Below are positions 49,367 to 61,133 of a stretch of 64,000 bases of DNA, in pieces. A program made the translations under genes and the position numbers. Position 1 is the stretch's first letter. Each line of letters starts with the position of its first letter. The stretch spans positions 1-64,000 of the forward strand of contig JANJXV010001829.1 in NCBI GenBank assembly GCA_024803745.1, written 5' to 3'. This stretch comes from Megascapheus bottae (taxonomy: Eukaryota; Chordata; Mammalia; Rodentia; Geomyidae). Under the pieces are notes generated by a model. That model was not told where the DNA came from. It did no database searches and saw only the letters and a list, made by a program, of their open reading frames with translations.

Positions 49367-51958
49367 ATGGAGGTTTGTGAAGTCAAAAAGGTGGTGTGTA
49401 GTGTCACAAATGGAGGTTTGTTAACTCATAGAGTGGAGGTGTGTGAAGTCAAAGAATGGAGGTGTGTGAAGTCATCGAATGGAGGTGTGGGAAGTCATGG
49501 AATGGAGGTGTGTGAAGTCACAGAATGGAGGTGTGTGAAGTCAGAATGGAGATGTGTGAAGTCATAGAATGGAGGTGTGTGAAGTCAGAATGGAGGTGTG
49601 TGAACTCATAGATTGGAGGTGTGTGAAGTCACAGTGGAGGTGTGTGAAGTCATAGAATGCAGGTGTGTGAAGTCACAGAATCGAGGTGTGTGAAGTCATA
49701 GAATGGAGCTGTGTGAAGTCATAGAATGGAGGTGTGTGAAGCCAGAATTGAGGTTTGTGAAGTCACAGAATTGAGGTGTGTGAACTCAGAATGGAGGTGT
49801 GTGAAGTCACAGAATGGAGGTTTGTGAAGTCATAGAATGTAGGTGTGTGAAGTCATAGAATGGATGTTTCTGAAGTAGAATGAAGGTGTGTGAAGTCATA
49901 GAATGGAGGTGTGTGAAGTCAAAATGGAGGTGTGTGAACTCATAAAATGGAGATGTGTGAAGTCATGGAATGGAGGTGCGTGAAGTCCAAAAATGGAGGT
50001 GTGTGAAGTCAAACAATGGTGGTGTGTGAAGTCACAGAACGGAGGTGTGTGAAGTCACATAATGGAGTTGTGTGAAGTCATAGAATGGAGGTGTGTGAAG
50101 TCACAGAATGGAGGTGTGTGAAGTCACAGAATGGAGGTGTGTGAACTCACAATGGAGGTGTGTGAAGTCATAGAATGGAGGTGTGTGTAGTCAAAAAATA
50201 ATGGAGTGTGAAGTCACAGAATGGAGGTCTGGAAGTCATAGAATGGAGGTGTGTTAAGTCACAGAATGGAGGTGTGTGAAGTCAGAGAATGGAGGTGTGT
50301 GAACTCAGAATGGAGGTGTGTGAAGTCACAGAATGGAAATTTGTGAACTCATAGAATGGAGGTGTGTGAAGTCATGGAATGGAGGTGTGTGAAGTCACAG
50401 AATGGAGGTGTGTGAAGTCAGAATGTAGATGTGTGAAGTCATAGAATGGAGGTGTGTGAAGTCAGAATGGAGGTGCGTGAAGTCACAGAATTGATGTTTG
50501 TGAAGTCAGAATGGAGGTGTGTGAAGTCACAGAAAGGAGATTTGTGAAGTCATAGAACGGAGGTTCGTGAAGTCATAGAATGGATGTTTCTGAAGTAAGA
50601 ATGAAGGTGTGTGAAGTCATAGAATGGAGGTGTGTGAAGTCAAAATGGAGGTGTGTGAATTCATAGAATGGAGGTGTGTGAACTCATAGAATGGAGGTGT
50701 GGGAAGTCATGGAATGGAGGTGCGTGAAGTCAAAAAATAGAGGTGTGTGAAGTCAAACTATAAAGGTGTGTGAAGTCACAGAACGGAGGTGTGTGAAGTC
50801 ACATAATGGAGTTGTGTGAAGTCATAGAAAGGAGGTGTGTGAAGTCAGAGAATGGAGGTGTGTGAAGTCACAGAATGGAGGTGTGTGAACTCACAATGGA
50901 GGTGTGTGAAGTCATAGAATGGAGGTGTGTGTGGTCAAAAAATAAAGGAGTGTGAAGTCACAGAATGGAGGTCTGGAAGTCATAGAATGGAGGTGTGTTA
51001 AGTCACAGAATGGAGGTGTGTGAAGTCAGAGAATGGAGGTGTGTGAACTCAGAATGGAGGTGTGTGAAGTCACAGAATGGAGATTTGTGAACTCATAGAA
51101 TGGAGGTGTGTGAAGTCATGGAATGGAGGTGTGTGAAGTCACAGAATGGAGGTGTGTGAAGTCAGAATGTAGATGTGTGAAGTCATAGAATGGAGGTGTG
51201 TGAAGTCAGAATGGAGGTGCGTGAAGTCACAGAATTGATGTTTGTGAAGTCAGAATGGAGGTGTGTGAAGTCACAGAACGGAGATTTGTGAAGTCATAGA
51301 ACGGAGGTTCGTGAAGTCATAGAATGGATGTTTCTGAAGTAAGAATGAAGGTGTGTGAAGTCATAGAATGGAGGTGTGTGAAGTCAAAATGGAGGTGTGT
51401 GAATTCATAGAATGGAGGTGTGTGAACTCATAGAATGGAGGTGTGGGAAGTCATGGAATGGAGGTGCGTGAAGTCAAAAAATAGAGGTGTGTGAAGTCAA
51501 ACAATAAAGGTGTGTGAAGTCACAGAACGGAGGTGTGTGAAGTCACATAATGGAGTTGTGTGAAGTCATAGAAAGGAGGTGTGTGAAGTCAGAGAATGGA
51601 GGTGTGTGAAGTCACAGAATGGAGGTGTGTGAACTCACAATGGAGGTGTGTGAAGTCATAGAATGGAGGTGTGTGTGGTCAAAAAATAAAGGAGTGTGAA
51701 GTCACAGAATGGAGGTCTGGAAGTCATAGAATGGAGGTGTGTTAAGTCACAGAATGGAGGTGTGTGAAGTCAGAGAATGGAGGTGTGTGAACTCAGAATG
51801 GAGGTGTGTGAAGTCACAGAATGGAGATTTGTGAAGTCATAGAATGGAGGTGTGGGAAGTCATGGAATGGAGGTGCGTGAAGTCAAAAAATAGAGGTGTG
51901 TGAAGTCAAAAAATAAAGGTGTGTGAAGTCACAGAATGGAGGTGTGTGAAATCACAGA
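49367..51958 (+). repeat. 4775-bp HOR: alpha half 3 (2592 bp)
   Basis: In register with 44592 at +4775. It has the alpha marker near 49944 and the shared AGAAAGGAGATTT near 50532. A private GGAAATTTGTG is near 50336 in place of GGAGATTTGTG. Confidence 0.9.
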
Positions 51959-54730
51959 ATGGAGGTTTGTGAAGTCAAAAAGGTGGTGTGTAGTGTCACA
52001 AATGGAGGTTTGTTAACTCATAGAGTGGAGGTGTGTGAAGTCAAAGAATGGAGGTGTGTGAAGTCATCGAATGGAGGTGTGGGAAGTCATGGAATGGAGG
52101 TGTGTGAAGTCACAGAATGGAGGTGTGTGAAGTCAGAATGGAGATGTGTGAAGTCATAGAATGGAGGTGTGTGAAGTCAGAATGGAGGTGTGTGAACTCA
52201 TAGATTGGAGGTGTGTGAAGTCACAGTGGAGGTGTGTGAAGTCATAGAATGCAGGTGTGTGAAGTCACAGAATCGAGGTGTGTGAAGTCATAGAATGGAG
52301 CTGTGTGAAGTCATAGAATGGAGGTGTGTGAAGCCAGAATTGAGGTTTGTGAAGTCACAGAATTGAGGTGTGTGAACTCAGAATGGAGGTGTGTGAAGTC
52401 ACAGAATGGAGGTTTGTGAAGTCATAGAATGTAGGTGTGTGAAGTCATAGAATGGATGTTTCTGAAGTAGAATGAAGGTGTGTGAAGTCATAGAATGGAG
52501 GTGTGTGAAGTCAAAATGGAGGTGTGTGAACTCATAACATGGAGATGTGTGAAGTCATGGAATGGAGGTGCGTGAAGTCCAAAAATGGAGGTGTGTGAAG
52601 TCAAACAATGGTGGTGTGTGAAGTCACAGAACGGAGGTGTGTGAAGTCACATAATGGAGTTGTGTGAAGTCATAGAATGGAGGTGTGTGAAGTCACAGAA
52701 TGGAGGTGTGTGAAGTCACAGAATGGAGGTGTGTGAACTCACAATGGAGGTGTGTGAAGTCATAGAATGGAGGTGTGTGTAGTCAAAAAATAATGGAGTG
52801 TGAAGTCACAGAATGGAGGTCTGGAAGTCATAGAATGGAGGTGTGTTAAGTCACAGAATGGAGGTGTGTGAAGTCAGAGAATGGAGGTGTGTGAACTCAG
52901 AATGGAGGTGTGTGAAGTCACAGAATGGAGATTTGTGAACTCATAGAATGGAGGTGTGTGAAGTCATGGAATGGAGGTGTGTGAAGTCACAGAATGGAGG
53001 TGTGTGAAGTCAGAATGTAGATGTGTGAAGTCATAGAATGAAGGTGTGTGAAGTCATAGAATGGAGGTGTGTGAAGTCAAAATGGAGGTGTGTGAATTCA
53101 TAGAATGGAGGTGTGTGAACTCATAGAATGGAGGTGTGGGAAGTCATGGAATGGAGGTGCGTGAAGTCAAAAAATAGAGGTGTGTGAAGTCAAACTATAA
53201 AGGTGTGTGAAGTCACAGAACGGAGGTGTGTGAAGTCACAAAATGGAGTTGTGTGAAGTCATAGAAAGGAGGTGTGTGAAGTCAGAGAATGGAGGTGTGT
53301 GAAGTCACAGAATGGAGGTGTGTGAACTCACAATGGAGGTGTGTGAAGTCATAGAATGGAGGTGTGTGTGGTCAAAAAATAAAGGAGTGTGAAGTCACAG
53401 AATGGAGGTCTGGAAGTCATAGAATGGAGGTGTGTTAAGTCACAGAATGGAGGTGTGTGAAGTCAGAGAATGGAGGTGTGTGAACTCAGAATGGAGGTGT
53501 GTGAAGTCACAGAATGGAGATTTGTGAACTCATAGAATGGAGGTGTGTGAAGTCATGGAATGGAGGTGTGTGAAGTCACAGAATGGAGGTGTGTGAAGTC
53601 AGAATGTAGATGTGTGAAGTCATAGAATGGAGGTGTGTGAAGTCAGAATGGAGGTGCGTGAAGTCACAGAATTGATGTTTGTGAAGTCAGAATGGAGGTG
53701 TGTGAAGTCACAGAACGGAGATTTGTGAAGTCATAGAACGGAGGTTCGTGAAGTCATAGAATGGATGTTTCTGAAGTAAGAATGAAGGTGTGTGAAGTCA
53801 TAGAATGGAGGTGTGTGAAGTCAAAATGGAGGTGTGTGAATTCATAGAATGGAGGTGTGTGAACTCATAGAATGGAGGTGTGGGAAGTCATGGAATGGAG
53901 GTGCGTGAAGTCAAAAAATAGAGGTGTGTGAAGTCAAACAATAAAGGTGTGTGAAGTCACAGAACGGAGGTGTGTGAAGTCACATAATGGAGTTGTGTGA
54001 AGTCATAGAAAGGAGGTGTGTGAAGTCAGAGAATGGAGGTGTGTGAAGTCACAGAATGGAGGTGTGTGAACTCACAATGGAGGTGTGTGAAGTCATAGAA
54101 TGGAGGTGTGTGTGGTCAAAAAATAAAGGAGTGTGAAGTCACAGAATGGAGGTCTGGAAGTCATAGAATGGAGGTGTGTTAAGTCACAGAATGGAGGTGT
54201 GTGAAGTCAGAGAATGGAGGTGTGTGAACTCAGAATGGAGGTGTGTGAAGTCACAGAATGGAGATTTGTGAAGTCATAGAATGGAGGTGTGTGAAGTCAT
54301 GGAATGGAGGTGTGTGAAATCACAGAATGGAGGTGTGTGAAGTCAGAATGTAGATGTGTGAAGTCATAGAATGGAGGTGTGTGAAGTCAGAATGGAGGTG
54401 CGTGAAGTCACAGAATTGATGTTTGTGAAGTCAGAATGGAGGTGTGTGAAGTCACAGAACGGAGATTTGTGAAGTCATAGAACGGAGGTGCGCGAAGTCA
54501 TAGAATGGATGTTTCTGAAGTAAGAATGAAGGTGTGTGAAGTCATAGAATGGAGGTGTGTGAAGTCAAAATGGAGGTGTGTGAACTCATAGAATGGAGGT
54601 GTGTGAACTCATAGAATGGAGGTGTGGGAAGTCATGGAATGGAGGTGCGTGAAGTCAAAGAATAGAGGTGTGTGAAGTCAAAAAATAAAGGTGTGTGAAG
54701 TCACAGAATGGAGGTGTGTGAAATCACAGA
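51959..54730 (+). repeat. 4775-bp HOR: beta half 3, expanded (2772 bp)
   Basis: It starts as a beta half (CATAACATGG near 52536) but holds three 744-bp modules: marker at 52651, 53240 (variant CACAAAATGG) and 53986. The middle module has lost 155 bp: near 53040 GTCATAGAATG joins AAGGTGTGTG, skipping what lies at 48266-48420 in the equivalent copy. The length is exactly 2183 + 744 - 155. This ends the regular 4775-bp series. Confidence 0.9.
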
Positions 54731-57700
54731 ATGGAGGTTTGTGAAGTCAAAAAGGTGGTGTGTAGTGTCACAAATGGAGGTTTGTTAACTCATAGAGTGG
54801 AGGTGTGTGAAGTCAAAGAATGGAGGTGTGTGAAGTCATCGAATGGAGGTGTGGGAAGTCATGGAATGGAGGTGTGTGAAGTCACAGAATGGAGGTGTGT
54901 GAAGTCAGAATGGAGATGTGTGAAGTCATAGAATGGAGGTGTGTGAAGTCAGAATGGAGGTGTGTGAACTCATAGATTGGAGGTGTGTGAAGTCACAGTG
55001 GAGGTGTGTGAAGTCATAGAATGCAGGTGTGTGAAGTCACAGAATCGAGGTGTGTGAAGTCATAGAATGGAGCTGTGTGAAGTCAGATTGGAGGTGTGTG
55101 AAGTCACAGAGTGGAGGTGTGTGAACTCAGAATGGAGGTATGTGAAGTCACAGAATGGAGGTGTGTGAAGTCATAAAATGGAGGTGTGTGAAGTCATAGA
55201 ATGGAGGTGTGTGAAGTCATAATGTAGGGGTGTGAAGTCACAGAATGGAGGTGTGTGGAGTCACAGAATTGAGGTTTTTGAAGTCATAGAATGGAGGTGT
55301 GTGAAGTCATAAAATGGATGTTTGTGAAGTAAGAATGAAGGTGTGTTAAGTCATAGAATGGAGTTGTGAGAAGTCACAGAATGGAGGTGTGTGAAGTCAT
55401 AGAATGGAGCTGTGTGATGTCAGAATGGAGGTGTGTGAAGTCATAGAATGGAGGTGTGTGAACTAACAATGGAGGTGTGTGAAGTCAAAGAATGGAGGTG
55501 TGTGAAGTCAAAGAATGGAAGTGTGTGAAGTCATAGAATGGAGGTGTGTGAAGTCATAGAATGGAGGTGTGTGAAGTCATAGAATGGAGGTGTGTGAAGT
55601 CACAGAATTGATGTTTGTGAAGTCAGAATGGAGGTGTGTGAAGTCGGAATGGAGGTTTGTGAAGTCATAGAATGGAGGTCTGAGAAGTCATAGAATGGAG
55701 GCGTGTGAAATCATACAATGGAGGTGTGTGAAGTCACCGAATTGATGTTTGTGAAGTCAGAATGCAGGTGTGTGAAGTCACAATGGAGGTGTGTGAATTC
55801 AAAGAATGGAGGTGTGTGAAGTCACAGAATTGATGTTTGTGAAGTCAGAATGGAGGTGTGTGAAGTCAGAATGGTGGTGTGTGAAGTCATAGAAAGGAGG
55901 TGTGTGAAGTCATAATGCAGGTGTGTGACCTCATAGAATGGAGATGTGTGAAGTCACAGAATGGAGGTGTGTGAAGTCATAGAATGGAGGTGTGTGAAGT
56001 CACAGAATGGAGGTGTGTGAAGTCATCGAATGGAGGTGTGTGAAGTCATAGAATGGAGGTGTGTGAAGTCATAATGTAGGTGTGTGAAGTCACAGAATTG
56101 AGCTGTGTGAAGTAACAGAATGGAGGTGTTTGAAGTCATAGAATGAAGGTGTGTGAAGTCACAGAATGAAGGTGTGTTAAGTCACAGAATGGAGGTGTGT
56201 GAATTCAGAATGGAGGTGTGTGAAGTCACAGAATGGAGGTGTGTGAACTCACAATGGAGGTGTGTGAAGTCAAAGAATGGAGGTGTGTGAAGTCATAGAA
56301 TGGAGGTGTGTGAAGTCACGGAATTGATGTTTGTGAACTCAGAATGGAGGTGTGTGAAGTCAGAATGGAGGTTTGTGAAGTCATAGAATGGAGGTGTGTG
56401 AAGTCATAGAATGGAGGCGTGTGTAATCATACAATGGAGGTGTGTGAAGTCACCGAATTGATGTTTGTGAAGTCAGAATGGAGGTGTGTGAAGTCAGAAT
56501 GGAGGTGTGTGAAGTCATATAAAGGAGGTGTGTGATGTCATAATGCAGGTGTGTGACCTCATAGAATGGAGATGTGTGAAGTCACAGAATGGAGGTGTGT
56601 GAAGTCATAGAATGGAGGTGTGTGAAGTCATAGACTTGAGGTGTGTAAAGTCATAGAATGGAGGTGTGTGAAGTCATAGAATGGAGGTGTGTGAAGTCAC
56701 AGAATGGAGGTGTGTGAAGTCACAGAATGGAGGTGTGTGAAGTCACAGAATGGAGGTGTGTGAACTCACAATGGAGGTGTGTGAAGTCAAAGAATGGAGG
56801 TGTGTGAAGTCATAGAATGGAAGTGTGTGAAGTCATAGAATGGAGGTGTGTGAAGCCAGAATTGAGGTTTGTGAAGTCACAGAATTGAGGTGTGTGAACT
56901 CAGAATGGAGGTGTGTGAAGTCACAGAATGGAGGTTTGTGAAGTCATAGAATGTAGGTGTGTGAAGTCATAGAATGGATGTTTCTGAAGTAGAATGAATG
57001 TGTGTGAACTCATAAAATGGAGATGTGTGAAGTTATGGAATGGAGGTGCGTGAAGTCCAAAAATGGAGGTGTGTGAAGTCAAACAATGGTGGTGTGTGAA
57101 GTCACAGAACGGAGGTGTGTGAAGTCACATAATGGAGTTGTGTGAAGTCATAGAATGGAGGTGTGTGAAGTCACAGAATGGAGGTGTGTGAAGTCACAGA
57201 ATGGAGGTGTGTGAACTCACAATGGAGGTGTGTGAAGTCATAGAATGGAGGTGTGTGTAGTCAAAAATAAAGGAGTGTGAAGTCACAGAATGGAGGTCTG
57301 GAAGTCATAGAATGGAGGTGTGTTAAGTCACAGAATGGATGTGTGTGAAGTCAGAGAATGGAGGTGTGTGAACTCAGAATGGAGGTGTGTGAAGTCACAG
57401 AATGGAGATTTGTGAAGTCATAGAATGGAGGTGTGTGAAGTCATGGAATGGAGGTGTGTGAAGTCACAGAATGGAGGTGTGTGAAGTCAGAATGTAGATG
57501 TGTGAAGTCATAGAATGGAGGTGTGTGAAGTCAGAATGGAGGTGCGTGAAGTCACAGAATTGATGTTTGTGAAGTCAGAATGGAGGTGTGTGAAGTCACA
57601 GAACGGAGATTTGTGAAGTCATAGAACGGAGGTGCGTGAAGTCATAGAATGGATGTTTCTGAAGTAAGAATGAAGGTATGTGAACTCATAGAATGGAGGT

Positions 57701-57830
57701 GTGTGAACTCATAGAATGGAGGTGTGGGAAGTCATGGAATGGAGGTGCGTGAAGTCAAAAAATAGAGGTGTGTGAAGTCAAACAATAAAGTTGTGTGAAG
57801 TCACAGAATGGAGGTGTGTGAAATCACAGA
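54731..57830 (+). repeat. HOR copy of the body type, 3100 bp
   Basis: L1, then a body that matches 32655 onward with constant offset 22076 (TGTAGGGGTG 33147/55223). Body variants such as ACCGAATTGATG and TGTGACCTC follow. Near 56995 a GAATGAATGTGTGTGAACTC junction shows loss of about two units relative to 36240. One 744-type module follows (ATAATGG at about 57131). Confidence 0.85.
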
Positions 57831-60800
57831 ATGGAGGTTTGTGAAGTCAAAAAGGTGGTGTGTAGTGTCACAAATGGAGGTTTGTTAACTCATAGAGTGG
57901 AGGTGTGTGAAGTCAAAGAATGGAGGTGTGTGAAGTCATCGAATGGAGGTGTGAGAAGTCATGGAATGGAGGTGTGTGAAGTCACAGAATGGAGGTGTGT
58001 GAAGTCAGAATGGAGATGTGTGAAGTCATAGAATGGAGGTGTGTGAAGTCAGAATGGAGGTGTGTGAACTCATAGATTGGAGGTGTGTGAAGTCACAGTG
58101 GAGGTGTGTGAAGTCATAGAATGCAGGTGTGTGAAGTCACAGAATCGAGGTGTGTGAAGTCATAGAATGGAGCTGTGTGAAGTCAGATTGGAGGTGTGTG
58201 AAGTCACAGATGGAGGTGTGTGAACTCAGAATGGAGGTATGTGAAGTCACAGAATGGAGGTGTGTGAAGTCATAAAATGGAGGTGTGTGAAGTCATAGAA
58301 TAGAGGTGTGTGAAGTCATAATGTAGGGGTTTGAAGTCACAGAATGGAGGTGTGTGGAGTCACAGAACTGAGGTTTTTGAAGTCATAGAATGGAGGTGTG
58401 TGAAGTCATAAAATGGATGTTTGTGAAGTAAGAATGAAGGTGTGTTAAGTCATAGAATGGAGGTGTGTGATGTCAGAATGGAGGTGTGTGAAGTCATAGA
58501 ATGGAGCTGTGTGATGTCAGAATGGAGGTGTGTGAAGTCATAGAATGGAGGTGTGTGAACTAACAATGGAGGTGTGTGAAGTCAAAGAATGGAGGTGTGT
58601 GAAGTCAAAGAATGGAAGTGTGTGAAGTCATAGAATGGAGGTGTGTGAAGTCATAGAATGGAGGTGTGTGAAGTCATAGAATGGAGGTGTGTGAAGTCAC
58701 AGAATTGATGATTGTGAAGTCAGAATGGAGGTGTGTGAGTCGGAATGGAGGTTTGTGAAGTCATAGAATGGAGGTGTGTGAAGTCATAGAATGGAGGCGT
58801 GTGAAATCATACAATGGAGGTGTGTGAAGTCACCGAATTGATGTTTGTGAAGTCAGAATGCAGGTGTGTGAAGTCACAATGGAGGTGTGTGAATTCAAAG
58901 AATGGAGGTGTCTGAAGTCACAGAATTGATGTTTGTGAAGTCAGAATGGAGGTGTGTGAAGTCAGAATGGTGGTGTGTGAAGTCATAGAAAGGAGGTGTG
59001 TGAAGTCATAATGCAGGTGTGTGACCTCATAGAATGGAGATGTGTGAAGTCACAGAATGGAGGTGTGTGAAGTCATAGAATGGAGGTGTGTGAAGTCATA
59101 GACTTGAGGTGTGTAAAGTCATAGAATGGAGGTGTGTGAAGTCATAGAATGGAGGTGTGTGAAGTCACAGAATGGAGGTGTGTGAAGTCACAGAATGGAG
59201 GTGAGTGAAGTCACAGAATGGAGGTGTGTGAACTCACAATGGAGGTGTGTGAAATCAAAGAATGGAGGTGTGTGAAGTCATAGAATGGAAGGGTGTGAAG
59301 TCATAGAATGGAGGTGTGTGAAGCCAGAATTGAGGTTTGTGAAGTCACAGAATTGAGGTGTGTGAACTTAGAATGGAGGTGTGTGAAGTCACAGAATGGA
59401 GGTTTGTGAAGTCATAGAATGGAGGTGTGTGAAGTCATCGAATGGATGTTTCTGAAGTAGAATGAAGGTGTGTGAAGTCATAGAATGGAGGTGTGTGAAG
59501 TCAAAATGGAGGTGTGTGAACTCATAAAATGGAGATGTGTGAAGTCATGGAATGGAGGTGCGTGAAGTCCAAAAACGAAGGTGTGTGAAGTCCAACGATG
59601 CTGGTGTGTGAAGTCACAGAATGGAGGTGTGTGAAGTCACATAACGGAGTTGTGTGAAGTCATAGAATGGAGGTGTGTGAAGTCACAGAATGGAGGTGTG
59701 TGAAGTCAAAGAATGAAAGTGTCTAAAGTCATAGAATGTAGGTGTGTGAATTCATAGAATGGAGGTGTGTGAAGTCATAGAATGGAGGTGTGTGAAGTCA
59801 TAGAATGGAGGTGTGTGAAGTCATAATGGAGGTGTGTGAAGTCACAGAATTGAGGTGTGTGAAGTCACAGAATGGAAGTGTTTGAAGTCATAGAATGGAG
59901 GTGTGTGAAGTCATAGAATGGAGGTGTGTGAATTCATAGATTGGGTGTTTGTGAAGTAAGAATGAAGGTGTGTTAAGTCATAGAATGGAGGTGTGTGAAG
60001 GCCCAGAATGGAGGTGTGTAAAGTCATAGAATGGAGCTGAGTGAAGTCAGAATGGAGGTGCGTGAAGTCACAGAATTGATGTTTGTGAAGTCAGAATGGA
60101 GGTGTGTGAAGTCACAGAACGGAGATTTGTGAAGTCATAGAACGGAGGTTCGTGAAGTCATAGAATGGATGTTTCTGAAGTAAGAATGAAGGTGTGTGAA
60201 GTCATAGAATGGAGGTGTGTGAAGTCAAAATGGAGGTGTGTGAACTCATAGAATGGAGGTGTGTGAACTCATAGAATGGAGGTGTGGGAAGTCATGGAAT
60301 GGAGGTGCGTGAAGTCAAAAAATAGAGGTGTGTGAAGTCAAAGAATAAAGGTGTGTGAAGTCACAGAACGGTGGTGTGTGAAGTCACATAATGGAGTTGT
60401 GTGAAGTCATAGAATGGAGGTGTGTGAAGTCAGAGAATGGAGGTGTGTGAAGTCACAGAATGGAGGTGTGTGAACTCACAATGGAGGTGTGTGAAGTCAT
60501 AGAATGGAGGTGTGTGTAGTCAAAAATAAAGGAGTGTGAAGTCACAGAATGGAGGTCTGGAAGTCATAGAATGGAGGTGTGTTAAGTCATAGAATGGAGG
60601 TGTGTGAAGTCAGAGAATGGAGGTGTGTGAACTCAGAATGGAGGTGTGTGAAGTCACAGAATGGAGATTTGTGAAGTCATAGAATGGAGGTGTGTGAAGT
60701 CATGGAATGGAGGTGTGTGAAGTCACAGAATGGAGGTGTGTGAAGTCAGAATGTAGATGTGTGAAGTCATAGAATGGAGGTGTGTGAAGTCAGAATGGAG

Positions 60801-61133
60801 GTGCGTGAAGTCACAGAATTGATGTTTGTGAAGTCAGAATGGAGGTGTGTGAAGTCACAGAACGGAGATTTGTGAAGTCATAGAACGGAGGTGCGTGAAG
60901 TCATAGAATGGATGTTTCTGAAGTAAGAATGAAGGTATGTGAAGTCATAGAATGGAGGTGTGTGAAGTCAAAATGGAGGTGTGTGAACTCATAGAATGGA
61001 GGTGTGTGAACTCATAGAATGGAGGTGTGGGAAGTCATGGAATGGAGGTGCGTGAAGTCAAAAAATAGAGGTGTGTGAAGTCAAACAATAAAGTTGTGTG
61101 AAGTCACAGAATGGAGGTGTGTGAAATCACAGA
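57831..61133 (+). repeat. HOR copy, 3303 bp, with a left-array block
   Basis: The L1 here has GTGAGAAGTCATGG instead of GTGGGAAGTCATGG. The body matches the copy before it (TGTAGGGG 55223/58322, offset 3099). At about 59700-60050 it carries a block typical of 2855-3080 in the far left of the window (AAGGCCCAG at 59999). From about 60051 it continues into a 744-type module with ATAATGG at about 60387. Confidence 0.85.
59700..60050 (+). repeat. Left-array type block inside the right array
   Basis: Ordered units GTGTCTAAAGTCATAG, GTCATAATGG, GAATTGAGG, GTGTTTGAAG, GAATTCATAGATTGG, GTGTTAAGTC, GTGTGAAGGCCCAG, GTGTAAAGTCATAG and a GAGCTG unit match 2855-3080, 5506-5731 and 12260-12480. AAGGCCCAG is at 3038 and 59999. 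A second right-hand copy is at about 63000-63355. Small differences (GTGTCTAAAG for GTGTCTAACG; ATTGGGTG for ATTGGATG) show the copy is not brand new. Confidence 0.85.

Noticed and set aside
38110..54730. The 4775-bp series as an assembly artefact
   Set aside because: Private base changes in each half (for example near 46305, 47632, 50336) and the 155-bp loss near 53040 argue that copies are distinct. Copy number still depends on read support I cannot see.
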